From NCBI RefSeq assembly GCF_014898055.3, contig NW_023602073.1:81820678-81884677 (forward strand): a stretch of 64,000 bases of DNA. Reading direction: 5' to 3'. Positions 38,232 to 49,989 of this stretch are shown piece by piece. Both the position numbers and the translations under genes were made by a program. The stretch is from Talpa occidentalis (Eukaryota; Chordata; Mammalia; Eulipotyphla; Talpidae). The notes beneath the pieces are model-generated. The model made no database searches. It had not been told where the DNA came from and saw nothing but the letters and a program-made list of their open reading frames with translations. Every line of letters begins with the position of its first letter. The first letter of the stretch is position 1.

Positions 38232-38760
38232 TGAGAATCAGAACCAGCTGATGCCGCTGCTGCTGCTGCTTCCCGTTTCCAGGGTGAAATTTTCACAGCA
38301 GCTAATTCTAAAGGGAGGAAAAATCCCTAACCAGCAGCGGAGAAGATCCTATCACCCAACCCCAGCTATGTAACCTTATAGGCAGGCTTCTCAGAGAAAT
38401 CCGCATTTTAAAAGCCAGAATTCACTATCCAAAAATACGGGATGGGAATAAGAGCTTATGTGAAAATATATAAAGCCTCTTTACACCCTGAGTGTTTGAA
38501 ATGATCCGATGAGCATAGGAAGTGGCTGCCAAAGCTCTGGCGGCTGCTCGTGCTGCTGCCACCACCGCTGCTGTTCCTCGCAGAGGGCTGGACAGAGCTA
38601 GTCCGGGTTTCAGCACCTCCGGCGCTGGACAGCTCTCTGCACGCCGCACCACCGCCTGCTTGCTTTTTCCAAACACTCGCTTTGCATTACTGGAGATGCA
38701 TCTAAATTGCGTCCTGTTCAACAACAAGTAGCTTTTTTTTTTTTTTTTTTGTAAGGGAAT
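38232..38760 (+). promoter_or_regulatory. CpG-rich TATA-containing segment, candidate internal ADGRB3 promoter
   Basis: In an otherwise CpG-poor intron, I count about 13 CpG dinucleotides between 38501 and 38720, alongside GCTGCTGCTG runs at about 38254-38270 and 38540-38575. A TATATAAAG box lies at 38467-38475, about 30 bases before 38500. The segment ends in a poly(T) run (38734-38750) roughly 110 bases before the GPS exon. What is seen is the base composition and the box; promoter activity is inferred. A transcript starting near 38500 would carry a 12-codon upstream frame (ATG at 38696) and another out-of-frame ATG at 38769, and its first in-frame start would be the Met at 40582. It could instead be a conserved splicing or enhancer element. 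Confidence 0.35.
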
Positions 38761-38859
38761 TACAGTAGATGATTCTCTCAATTAAACTGCATTTTCTTCT
38801 TTACGGATTTGGCCATCAGGCGTATTTATCGCGATTTCCCCCCTCCCCTCCCTTTGCAG

Positions 38860-38986
38860 GAACGAGTCTTTGGGAACGTGGTCCACCCAGGGATGTAAAA
38901 CTGTGCTTACCGATGCATCCCATACGAAATGCTTATGTGATCGTCTCTCTACCTTCGCCATTTTGGCTCAGCAACCTAGAGAAATA
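38860..38986 (+). CDS. ADGRB3: ADGRB3 exon: GAIN domain end, GPS motif and tethered agonist (partial CDS)
   Basis: This exon encodes the junction between the extracellular GAIN domain and the seven-helix region of adhesion GPCR B3, a synaptic receptor for C1q-like proteins. The 127 bases are one base finishing a split codon plus 42 codons. The first residues are NES, an N-glycosylation sequon. Next come W7 and C12, then C24-L-C26, the GPS cysteine pattern. The GPS site follows as D-R-L-S-T, with the tethered-agonist stretch [10 protein letters not shown] just after it; the exon ends in PREI. The acceptor is a long pyrimidine tract plus CAG and the donor is GTAAGT. The exon ends in phase 0 and joins the next exon, which begins I-M-E-S-S-G. 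The order of residues matches my memory of vertebrate BAI3 closely; BAI1 and BAI2 differ here. The canonical GPS histidine at P2 is arginine. A longer overlapping frame at 38769-38987 reads out of phase and is not the protein. Confidence 0.96.
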
Positions 38987-40578
38987 GTAAGTAACAAAGG
39001 GAAAACAAGGCTTTAATGCAAAGGCAGGGACAATGTGGCAAGTGTTTCTCCAGGGAACTGCATTTTAAATGGGGAAATGGAAAATGTTGCAGGGTGGCAA
39101 AATTGGGTTCGTCTCCTCGTTAGCTACAGTAGTTTGGTGAAATGAATGCTAGTTGGTGTGCTATAACTAAATTCTACTCAATTTCATGTCTTTTAACTTG
39201 AAATTTCTGCAGTATAGTTTTGAGGAATTACTCCAATCATATTGCAAATATGCTGCAAACTTTCAAATGAAAATAATTGCCAACTTAACGTTTATTTTAT
39301 AACTGGAAAGCTGTTCTAAGGAATTTATGAAGATACTGTTGGTAATAGAATGAAGACCCCAGACACTATAGGCAAACACATTGCATATCTGCATTGGATA
39401 TTTTCAGTACAGGTTTTCTGGGGGTGTCCTTGGGTATTTATCTTTTAAAAAAATCACATGAAGTTTTCATGGAAAGCTTGGGCTGTCAAAAACAGTAAAA
39501 TCATCCCTTAAAAGTATATTCGTTTGTAAAACTAGTTTATGAAAGAGAACTGTATAAACTGACTAAAAGAAAAATACATTCCATCAAATATATTTTGAAA
39601 AATTGTTTCATAAAGTGAAATACTGAAAAATAATCTAGATAAATGTGACTTTTTCTCTGAATTTGGCCTAAATATGCATCACTTGTTTTACTTATTTTGA
39701 TAACAAAAATACCTAATGTAGTTTAATGTGCATATTTAAGATTTTGGAACACTCTCGATCTTAAAGTATATTTCTTCAAACTTCCTATGTTAAAAATAAG
39801 AAAAATAACAAATTTTGTTAGTATCGTGTTAGTTTCTAAGGGATGAGATCTCTCAAATCAGTGACTGCTTGTAATCTTGATGTTTTAAAAGATATAAGGC
39901 TTATTTGTCAAGGTCATGTATTTAGGAACTGATCCTGGCATTGTGAAAATTATCTCCACTTACTTCATAGGGGGAAAAAATCACAAAGTATATTCTAAGG
40001 TCTTGCATTTGAAATTTGATTTTCTTGTATACTTTTAGAGGCCAAGCAAGTGAAATTAAATGAGAGAATAGTTGACTTAGAACAAAGTTGTCAAAAGTCA
40101 GAAAGTTTGAAAAAATTTCAATGTCTGGGTACCAGAGTTAAGTAAAACAATCACTTGTTTAAGGGGGAATCAAAGTAAATTTTACCAAAAAGGATACTGT
40201 TAAATAACTGCACTTAGTTGAAGAAAAATGAATTATGTCATAATATTCAGGTGGAAAAAATTTCATTTGTGAATATTGACCAAGTTATAGTTTTAGTTAT
40301 TTATTTTAGAAAGTCCTAAGTTTCTACAATGTCATAATTATGCCATAGTCAAGCATTTAAAATGTGAAGGTCTTTATTACTTCACAGTGGGAGAGAGTGG
40401 GGAGGTAGAATTAGTCATTTTAGAGGTTGAGAATATGTGAACAGAGTGGTTACTGGGTAATTATCTGGTAACTATAACAACTATATTGGCTGTTTGGGGT
40501 GTTAAGATAGTTTTGCTGAGTTTAGAAGTTATTTTTAATTTAAAAAAATCTCTCCCTTTTTTCTTTCTTAATTTACAG
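38987..40578 (+). other. ADGRB3: ADGRB3 intron between GPS and TM1 exons
   Basis: A 1,592-base AT-rich intron with a GTAAGT donor and a T-rich acceptor ending in TTTACAG at 40572-40578. I recognise no SINE, LINE or LTR in it, unlike the flanking introns. No open frame in it is convincing. Confidence 0.9.
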
Positions 40579-40682
40579 ATCATGGAATCCTCTGGTACAC
40601 CTTCAGTTACCCTAATTGTAGGCAGTGGCCTTTCTTGCTTGGCCTTGATCACCCTAGCAGTTGTCTATGCAGCATTATGGAG
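40579..40682 (+). CDS. ADGRB3: ADGRB3 exon: transmembrane helix 1 (partial CDS)
   Basis: This 104-base exon encodes the linker after the tethered agonist and the first membrane helix. The frame runs I-M-E-S-S-G-T-P-S and then a hydrophobic segment of about 23 residues ([20 protein letters not shown]), ending Y-A-A-L-W plus two bases of a split arginine codon. It starts in phase 0 after a TTTACAG acceptor and stops at a GTAAGT donor, leaving phase 2. The first two bases of the next exon complete R-Y, so the reading frame is continuous. The open frame extends upstream into the intron (from about 40486), but that part is intronic. The internal ATG at 40582 has A at -3 and G at +4, a good Kozak context; it would be the first in-frame start for any transcript beginning just upstream of the GPS exon. 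The match to ADGRB3 is very confident. Confidence 0.97.
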
Positions 40683-42020
40683 GTAAGTAATAAATTGATA
40701 CACTTGAAGTGGGATAATCTATTATTCAGAGTCACATCAGGGAATATAGTATCTATTGTATGTCTCCTGTCTTCTTAATTTATTGGAAGCAGTATTTTTA
40801 TAACAGTTATAATTGCTGTGATTTAACTATAGTAAATAATTGTTTTCTGTTCACCTAATTTTCTTGTCTGCATTTCCCTATGGTGAGAAAAGAAAATGCA
40901 GTCACACTTTTCTCCCCAGTTCAAATGATGATAGCCTTCAACAAGTTGCTTACCCACAAGCATAGTACTCTTTTATCACCACTTCAGTCTACCAATGATT
41001 TTAGTTTATCCCAATTACTACTAAGTTTGAGATTTAATAAATATAATCAAATTGCTTTCTGTTATAGAAATATGGTTTCTAAATTGTTGTCTTAAATACG
41101 TTTTCAGTATGTCCCAGATAATGAGTAAAATCTCCTAGAATTCCACACACTAACAAAATACCACATGCTCAAGAAAAGTTCTCTTTGCTAAATGTTTCCA
41201 GTAGCATGTTGACAAAATGTTATTGATTTTAAAAAATCGATGAAAATAAGTCAGAAAAATACATAAACAGGACTAAGAGATTGAAAGAAATTGTTCTAAA
41301 ATATTTGAAATTGTATCTGATATTACATGAATATTTAGTATTTTGCTAGATTTGTTCCTTTCTATTAATTAGTCAGATCTGTGAGACTTATTGGGTCTAC
41401 TCACATGCTGATAAAAAGTGCTTAACCATATGGCCAAACTTCCTAGTGGATTTAAAAAATTTTACATGTTCAACATTTTGACTATTAAGAAATACTCTAA
41501 AAACAATTGCTAACTAGTAAATAGATATGTATTTTTCTGAATGTTTGCAATATTAAAATTTCAAAATTTATACTAGCATTTTAATTATCTTTTACTGAAG
41601 ATAAACAATTCACTTAAAACTTATAAAAAGAAAAGTTCATTTGATTTAACATTCTTTCAAAAAGCATTGTTCTCCACTATAGTTTCTTACTCTTTTGATA
41701 GCTAGAAATAATTGCCAGGATATGAAAATTGTCAGATATTAAAGTTTCACGCTTTATAAAAAATAAAATATTTATACATTCTTTGTGTATTGGTCCAGGC
41801 ACAAAGTAGAGATTCTGTCATCTCTATAGGAGTTACCTTGTAGTGTGAAACACTGACAAAGTGACACAGTCTGAAAAAATATGGCCAGTCCCATAAAATG
41901 ATGAAAGAGATGGTTAGTATTGGCATTGCATTGTAGACAAAAGAATCCAGAATTTAGGACTCAATTGGGCAGGTATTCACCCGGTAATATGAGAGCTAGA
42001 TGGACAGAGGCTAAGAAGAT

Positions 42021-42046
42021 AATTAATTAATTAATTAATTAATTAA
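42021..42046. repeat. (AATT)n microsatellite
   Basis: Six and a half uninterrupted AATT units in the TM1-TM2 intron. Confidence 0.95.
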
Positions 42047-42650
42047 AGCTTTATTTCCTACAATTGCCTGAATGACACTTCCCAGAAAATGAGACTGTGT
42101 TTATGAGCCAAAGCAGTATGTACTTGCAATAGAATCACAATTCATCTCATTGAAATATTTGTTTCATGTTTCAACACTTATGGTTCATATACCAATTCCA
42201 TTTTCTCGTCACTCCTCAATACATGTGACTAACACAAACACTGTCAGTAGGAATGAAAGAAGTACAGTATTAATTAATTCATAATAAAGTTTCCATCTGT
42301 AATAAAGTAACCATCCACTGCAATAGTTTTCTTGGAATTAGCTAAACAAATCTATTAAATTATCATATGAAACTGAGACATGAAGAAGGAAGTAGTAAGA
42401 GATAACATGTGTGTGTTTTCCTAAGAGTTAGTGGCCATCAACTTATTGTCTACAAATAGAAGAATTAAAGTAATATTAATAATCTGATAAAAGTTCTAAA
42501 AGTCATAAATTGTTAAATGAAGCTTTGAAGCATAATGAATTCAAGGCATTTTGTAAACATTACTTTGACCTTGTAGCATTACTATATGGAAATAATCATG
42601 TTAGGGTCCAACTGTCTTTTTTTCCTAATTGGAAGGTTTAAATTTAGTTT

Positions 42651-42921
42651 CTTTTTTTAAAGATTTATTTATTTAGGCATACAAGAACTGGGGTACAGAC
42701 TAGAGGTGTGGGGAGTGAGAGGATTCACCTGAGACAGAGTGGAGAACAGACAAGCAGATTGCCTGAAGTACACTGCTGAGGGGAGCAGCGGGAGGGTGAG
42801 TCAGGATAGGTCTGCTGAGCCATGTGGGTTGCTCCCACCAGGGATCAAACTCGTGTTGCAGTGGCTGCGGACAGCTTCATAGGTTTTTGTCTTAACCCCT
42901 TGCACCACCAAGGAGGCCATG
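42651..42921 (-). mobile_element. tRNA-derived SINE in the TM1-TM2 intron
   Basis: A minus-strand, diverged copy with head GGCCTCCTTGGTGGTGCAAG and the CTGTACCCCAGTTCTTGTATGCC tail form. It is flanked by AATTTAGTTT (42641-42650) and AATTTAATTT (42922-42931). It lies antisense to ADGRB3 transcription. Confidence 0.9.
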
Positions 42922-44658
42922 AATTTAATTTGAAATGATTTTTAATCTGTACAAGAATTAGAATTACTTTATATATAATACTGTTTTGAAATGTGAAGGT
43001 GTCCCATACAGTTAATTAGAAATATTCATCAAATATTAATGCACTGTTATGTCCTGTGCAGATATGTTCTGTGGGGTTATATAGCTATATCAAAGAGAAT
43101 TTGAATATGTTCTTTCAACTCATGCATTAAAATGAAATAGTCACATATTTTGTTTAAAACATGAAATGTATTTAGAAAAAGTTTTAAAAATTGAGACATA
43201 ATTTTAATGCAGTGTTGTGATTCAGTGTTAATGAAAATGGGAAAACTAAATATTCTTCAGAGTGGTCAGTCTGAATCATTCTTGTTATGATTTTTCTCTT
43301 TACAGAGCAAATAATATTATTGACCCTCATTTAAAATTGTCATCTTTGTGTTTATGCTGTTATAGAAGCCATTATCCTATATAGAATCAATCTTTAAAAG
43401 TTTTTGTCATATCCTCAACCTACAAAAGAAGAAACAACTTAATGTTTGATGATGTCTTTAGCATCCCCAAGTGTAGTTTGTTATATTTTTAGATACTGAT
43501 AATGGAAGGACAAGGTTATGCAACTCTTCAGGTCATTTTAAATTGAGAGTTGACTTAGTTTAGTCCTGTGTAGGTTTATTTTATGAAGGACATTTCTTTC
43601 ATATTAAAAATTACTCTATATATGTTATTATTACATGTGTTTTTGCTTTGCTTTCTCTTCTGGAATATATAATGCAACATGGAGATTCTGCCTACATATT
43701 CCTCAAAGACACAGAAAGTGAAAGAACTTTGACAGATTTTACCTTCCACTGGCACTCCTATCTTGATCCTGAACAGAAAAATCCATGCCTGCTATAGAAA
43801 GGGATTGCATGTTTTAATATAAATTGAACAGCCTCAAACACACAACAAGTACTATGTATCTTTTGTTACTGTCACTCAGTGATTTACCACAGGGTATAAT
43901 AAATTAGGATAAACAAACAGCTGGTAGATCATTTGATACTGAAAAGTTTTCTCCATGGCACAGATTCTTGGTACACTTAAAATTATATAACAGACTATAT
44001 ATAAACACTTCATAAGGGTAAAATATGGCAGATGCCAAGTAATTGTCCAGTGCAATGGTGAATTATCTATGCATTGGATTATTTTTTAGAGAAAAATTGT
44101 TTTATTTTTTCAGAACAATTAATCAGGAAAAGAAAATAGAGTAACAATCTGTTACACAAAAGTGGGTGAAATATGTTCACCCATGAAAGTGCTCACTGTT
44201 TCATGAAAGTAATGGCATCTACTTAGAAAACCAGGCAATGCAATAGAATATGCACGGGGGTTCTCATTTGTATTCTGAGATTCTATTCATTGACTTATGT
44301 CACAATAGTAAACATACACACACACACATACATTTGTAAAGGTTGTTATACTAACTGACATATTTTCAAAAAATTTTATTTGTCTAATAGACAAAATTTA
44401 AACTGAAAACAGATGGGCAATTTAGGTTTGTTGGAAAAGACATGTTGTCCACACTAATGTCTAAAGAAAAAAAAATTCTAAAGGAATTTTGGACATGCAT
44501 GTTCCTCTAATATTTATATTTAACAACTCTTTGATATTTTTCTCCTCTAAAGGCTGTATTTTAGTCTTTTCTGGCTGAGTATCACCAATTTGTATAATAC
44601 AGAATTCTTCATCTTTCTGTTGAGTTTAAAATTGGACACTCTTTCTCTCTCTGTTTAG

Positions 44659-44761
44659 GTACATACGCTCTGAGAGATCCATAATTTTAATTAACTTCTG
44701 CCTGTCTATTATCTCATCCAACATCCTCATATTGGTTGGACAGACTCAAACACATAATAAG
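44659..44761 (+). CDS. ADGRB3: ADGRB3 exon: intracellular loop 1, TM2 and start of extracellular loop 1 (partial CDS)
   Basis: This 103-base exon begins with the G that completes the split arginine codon, followed by 34 codons. It reads Y-I-R-S-E-R-S, the short basic first intracellular loop, then the hydrophobic second helix ([20 protein letters not shown]), and ends Q-T-Q-T-H-N-K at the start of the first extracellular loop. The acceptor is TTTAG at 44654-44658 and the donor is GTATGA, leaving phase 0. Residues and exon boundaries fit ADGRB3 and the class B2 adhesion receptor fold. With the two preceding exons this gives about 110 consecutive residues near the middle of a receptor of roughly 1,520 residues (family length from memory). 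The next exon, which should begin with a serine-isoleucine-cysteine stretch leading into TM3, was not found before the window end. Confidence 0.97.
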
Positions 44762-46624
44762 GTATGATGTAATTATTTTCATTCTGTTTGTATGTTTGTT
44801 TTTATGAAGTTGGTTATTGGTGATCTAAACCTTTGTTCAAAATGGGGACTCCTGACAAAATCATTTTAGAAACAAAATCATTTTATTGGTTTCTGAATAA
44901 AAGTATAATCTATTGCAGACCAAAAATATATTCCTTAGCTTAATTTTCTGGGGATTAAGAAATTGTTTAGAATAGTGAAAATATGTGTTTGTTATATACA
45001 ATATCAAAGCTCTATGAGCTCAAACTCTTGGGACATCAAGAGCACAAATTGATTCATTGTCCTAATTGTAATAGGATTGCCTGTTTTGATCTAATTTATT
45101 AACATAGTGATTCCTAGAAGCCCAGCATAAATTGCTTACAAATACAACGTAGCTCTTGAAAATGCACCCAAAAACTGTTTATAGGCAACCATCTAAAAGA
45201 ATATTAGTTGAATCTAACTCTAGGTTTTATGCCTTCAAAAGTTTTACTTAACCAAGAAAGTATTTTGATACTTAACCATCACCGGAGTTCTTTAACTGCA
45301 TAGGCACTTTCAGCAGAATATAAGATTATAGGTCCTATTATATGAACTAACTTGAGTTGAAATGACCATGTTTAGTCTGGAAATGACTATGAGCTCTTTA
45401 CCAAACTACTCTGAAATGTGTTTTAAGAAACCCTTAATAGCAAACTTCAATTAACTTACTCCAACTCCAAAGGATTTCTATTAAATAGTTTTAATAGCAT
45501 TTGTTGATCACTTTGGACTTTTTCTTTTCTCAACTTTATTTTCAGGTGCTAAAACCAATAATTAAAACTTTTCCTCCAAGTTGTCATTTTTATAAAATCA
45601 ACTGCACTTTTAATAGTTTCTTTTGATATTTTATATTTTGTAGGACATGTATCAATATCAGGGATTATGGACAATCTGTTTATTGTTGCTAACCTATACT
45701 CTAAGACTGTTGATTTCCATCCAAAGAATCTGATTTTGGTTCTGGTAGGGCCTAAGAAATAGTTTAGGTGATCCTGATTATTTTTCTCCTTGAAACATAA
45801 TGCTCTAGGCTAGGCCTAGGGAGTGTTAGTGAGAAAAAACAACACCAACAGTAAAAGTCCCTGTAGAAATAAAATGCACTTTCATGTATTGGTTCCCCAT
45901 TTCATTTCTGTGTCTTTTTTCCTTAATGAAGATGAGAGAATATGAAGTATACTCAAACATATTCATGTCCACAATATTGCTATATAACAAAAATTTTAGA
46001 AAGATATACATGGGAAAAAATAAAACAAAGAAAGAAAAAGACCAAAGTTGAGAACGATGTCACTTGAAACTGGGAGAGGAAAAAGAAATGCATGAAGTAA
46101 CCAGCAATAGAGGACATAAGATATACCTGCTTCAAACTGAAAAGGAAATTATAGAGAAGTAGAGATGGAGAGAAGATAGAACTGTAAATCCTACAGAATT
46201 TTTATAATTTCTCAACTCACCCTTTTTAACTTATGCAGGGCTTCAAATGCCTTAGGAATACTCGTTTACTTGTTAAAGAATAGTGGATAGGTATAGAAGC
46301 TCTAGAAAGACAAGGAGAGCTTCCCTCTGAAGTAGGAATTATTTAATGGGTCTGAGAATTGGAAAGATTGAGCAAGAGTTAGCTTGTGCTCAGAGCTCAA
46401 ATTTTTTCTATCAAGGAATCCCTCCCTTTCATTTTTTTACCATCTGTACACTGTTGAGTTGTATCTCTAGTCACAATATAGAAATCTAAATGATCTTCAA
46501 TATGAAATATGACCTTCGAACTGTTTCATGCCATATAACCATGTCTTTAAAACTTTTGAGCAAATTGGTAGACCAGTAGAATCTCCCACAACGTTTACTA
46601 CATATTATGGTGGTGATTGTCTAA

Positions 46625-46960
46625 GTCATTGCTGTCCGGAAGAAATACAGTGTAATCCACACATGCAAGTGGTATATGCAATTATAATATTTAATCCACT
46701 TTAGAACAATAAAAAGAAGAAAAATTAAATTTAATAATATATTTAATTTAGTATCTCCAAGTGGACAGTTTAATGTAAAATTAATATTTTTAAATGTTCA
46801 TAGAATATTTGAAAAAAAAGAATATTTCACAATCTTTTTTATTAAGTCTTTGGAATCTGGTGTGCATTTAATACTTACAATAATTGTCACTGCAGATGAG
46901 CTGTATTTCAAGTATGCAGTGGCCCTATGCAGTCAGTGACTACTACAGTGTGTAGACCAC
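46625..46960. repeat. hAT-Charlie-type MITE, diverged
   Basis: The segment from 'cattgctgtccggaagaaatacagtgtaatccacacatgcaag' through 'ttaagtctttggaatctggtgtgcatttaatacttacaat' to 'agtgactactacagtgtgtag' has the arrangement of an old non-autonomous hAT repeat with ends related to GCTGTCC. The exact family is uncertain. Confidence 0.5.
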
Positions 46961-49900
46961 TATGATGATAGTATTTACTAACTAAAATAGTCTCAAAAAA
47001 TTGCATTCTGTCACCCATTTCAGCTACCCCAGTTTTTCAACATCCTTGCTTCATCAAGCATATCTGCAAGTATTATAAATATCAAAGGCAAAATAAGAGA
47101 TCTAGTTCTAATTTTCATTTTTAATTATGAAGTACAACTGGTATGGGCTCAGTTAAAGAGGAAGAAATGGTGTAATGTGGTCTTGTTTCTCCCCAGGTAT
47201 TTATGAGATACATTCTAAGTGGTTTGGGAGCCATATATTGTTCTGTTCCAAATAGGCTATGCTAATATTTGCTGCTACAGTTATTGATGCTTGTGGGTAG
47301 TAGTTAGTTGTGATGATGAAGAAAATGAGAAATTTTTGGTTTTCTTCTGTGCTATGTTGTACTGTTCTAGTTCTGAGTACATGATCTTGTAAGCCTAGGA
47401 GAATCTACTATAGAATGACTCGTAGTGAAAAATATAAAATATTGGGATTTTATTTTTAGGCACTCTCAACAATATCAAGTTTCCAGAACAAATATTCATA
47501 TGTTTTATTATGGTTTATGTGCTGAATTGAATTAAGTTAACCTACTTTATTTTATGTGTGAAATAGTATTTGAAAACTATATCTGTTTTACTGAACTTGG
47601 GTTTAATGAATTCTCGAAAGATGTATCATGTATAAACTCATAATCTGTATATACTCTAGGAAAGTGTTTTTTAAAAGGTAAATTATTGATCAGTGGCTGC
47701 AGAATTTTGTTTAGAAATGTGAAGGATCCCTTTGTTGCTGTAGGCATTTTGTATTTGATTGGATTCCTATCATTGACTTCCCTGGGAAGTTTTGATTGAT
47801 GCTTTAGTATTCCCCGCTTAGAAAAATGGAAACAACTAAGAGGGTTTCTTGATGAACAGGTTATTTGGTACAGCCTATAAGAGTCATCATGGCTAGTTTG
47901 TGTGAAAACTGTTATTTGATGTTGATGTCCTGAATAGTTTTGAAGTGTCATACTGGGATCTTTGTCTGAATTGCTTGTTGAAATCTAATTGACTCGAATA
48001 TCTCACTACTGAATGTCTCTGCCTTCTTTTGAGTCAGGATAGAAACAAGCTCAAAGAATTCATAGTTTAAAGTGTGATATATTTGAATCTTTAAGCTAAA
48101 GATACAATTGCTGGCAGCAAAGTAGGAATCAAATGCAATTTATTATATCTCTTCTTAAAATTCAGTTATAAAATTTAACTAGAACCCACTTCATTATATT
48201 TTGAGCTTTCTTATGAGGTGCTAGTGCCCTTTAAGATGTTGATGCATTTATACTTTCAACCAGGATATTCATGTATTACTCAAATGTTATTTATGAAGAG
48301 TTTCTTTTGTTTCTTAGTGTATGCAAATGTTTTGTTATTGAGTCTGTTTACTATTTTGGTCCTACTATTTTGCAGTAAGCTAAGATTATTTTGGAAACAT
48401 TTAGAGAGTAGTTTCCTTAATCATAAAAATGTATACCTACTTCTGTCTAAAAGACGGGTATGGTTTATGAAGATTTCATAGCATTCTTTTTAGCTGGTGG
48501 AAGTCAAATTTGACAAAACTCTTGGCTTTTTGTTTGTTTGTTTTTCTTTTGGATAATGGTAGGCACCAAAGAAACTTGAAATGCTTAGAGATAGCTTTTC
48601 TCCTGCAACCTCACTATTTTGTTATAATAAAAACTCAAATAGTAGGCCATTGTCATTTTAGATCCTTTGATCATACCTTGTATGTAGCATTCACTTGAGG
48701 TGGACAAAAACACTCTAGAGGCAGATTTCTGTGCTCCTTTGACAGCATCATTCAATCTGGACACAGAATTATTGGGCATAAAACTCTCCTGTCAACTATA
48801 GGATATATTTCAATGAAACCTTTTTTTACAGTTCATTCAAGATTAAGAAGTGTTTATATCAGCCAATCCCCATATCTTCAATGTGTTTATTAAAGCAAAC
48901 ATGTTAATACATTCACCATTATGATTTAGCACAGACTAGCTTCTCAATAAAGAGTGATCGTTTATATTCAGCTTGATAAAAAGTAAGTATTGACTGTGGG
49001 TAAATCTACCCCTCTGGAGTATGAATATAATTTGAATATAATTTTTGAATATAATTCCAGTTTACCACCCATTCTCTACATTTCTAGACAGCTCCTAGAA
49101 TTAGAGGTTAAACTAACTGGCACATAGTAGCCTACTGAGAATACAGGAGTGTTATAAAGTAATTTACAGACATCCTAATGAGACATCTGAAAAGTTAATC
49201 ATTTTGAGATAATAGTCAAATCTGAGAGAAGAAACATAGACACTAAATTTAGGCCTAAGAGACCCTAGCAAAAATGCTCATTGAAAAATCAAAGGAAGGT
49301 TCCCAGATCATTTAGGAATGGCAAACATTTCCTTAGCACTATTTAGAAAGAATTTATATCATGGTTCTTTATGTGTAGACCATTGTATTATATATAATGA
49401 GCTGTTCCATTCAATTTGGTCTTGTAAAAAGCATAAAACTTCTTGTCAGAGCATGTTTTAGAAGTCACATACTCTACAAAGTTTCCTTCATCTTGTTCTT
49501 CTTTGCCATTTGTAAAATGTTATGTTTTTATTCTGTAGTTTATATAATGATGATTTGTAGAGTTGGGTCAAACTAGAAGGCTGTCATCATTTTAATATAT
49601 TTTGTGTTGTCAGAATTGTTTTTATTGGATAGCTTTAAATAAGCAAAGCAAGATTTCACTTATTTCTCCTATTTTCTTTTGCCATAGACCCAGGTTCTTC
49701 ACTATTTGCTTACTTGCCTGGTTTCTGAATGTATATGTGTTCACTTCTGAGAATGTGTAAACACATTCTCATATATTCCACTAAATGTGTTTCCAGCTAC
49801 CCATCTTATCTGATACCTGCTGGAACAATCTGCCTCTTCTCTTGAGATTCAATGCTTTATGTGCTTTCCTGGACATATTCATTTCTTGGGTTGTGATAGT

Positions 49901-49989
49901 TAAGAGCGAGCTTTTTAACTAGATAGACTTAAGCACATTAAAACTGCCACTTCTTCTCTGTATGATCTCGTGTCGCCTCTTTTCCACCT

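Larger units (their letters stand above)
1..38859 (+). other. ADGRB3: ADGRB3 intron upstream of the GPS exon (3' part)
   Basis: This stretch precedes the GPS-encoding exon and ends in a strong acceptor: a C/T-rich tract at about 38836-38856 followed by CAG at 38857-38859. The exon begins with one base that completes a split codon, so an upstream exon must exist, but I saw none of the preceding GAIN-domain coding sequence here; it probably lies before base 1. What I recognise is interspersed repeats, listed separately. Between them (for example 205-1980, 2480-5490, 10500-12200, 15500-20200, 21900-26850, 27250-28700, 29010-31500 and 35130-38200) I see only AT-rich single-copy intron with no supportable gene. 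Confidence 0.85.
40683..44658 (+). other. ADGRB3: ADGRB3 intron between TM1 and TM2 exons
   Basis: A 3,976-base intron with a GTAAGT donor and a CTCTCTCTGTTTAG acceptor. It holds one antisense SINE (42651-42921), an AATT tetranucleotide run (42021-42046) and a short CA run near 44312-44327. The rest is AT-rich single-copy sequence with no gene visible. Confidence 0.9.

Noticed and set aside
38522..38731. Alanine-rich 69-residue frame in the CpG-rich block
   Set aside because: It starts at a GTG, not an ATG, and its alanines come from the GCTGCTG run; no support as protein.
38769..38987. 72-residue frame overlapping the GPS exon
   Set aside because: It is out of phase with the ADGRB3 frame, which is fixed by the GPS residues and by both splice phases.
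47577..47951. 124-residue frame on the minus strand
   Set aside because: No recognisable domain, no gene context; chance frame in AT-rich intron.
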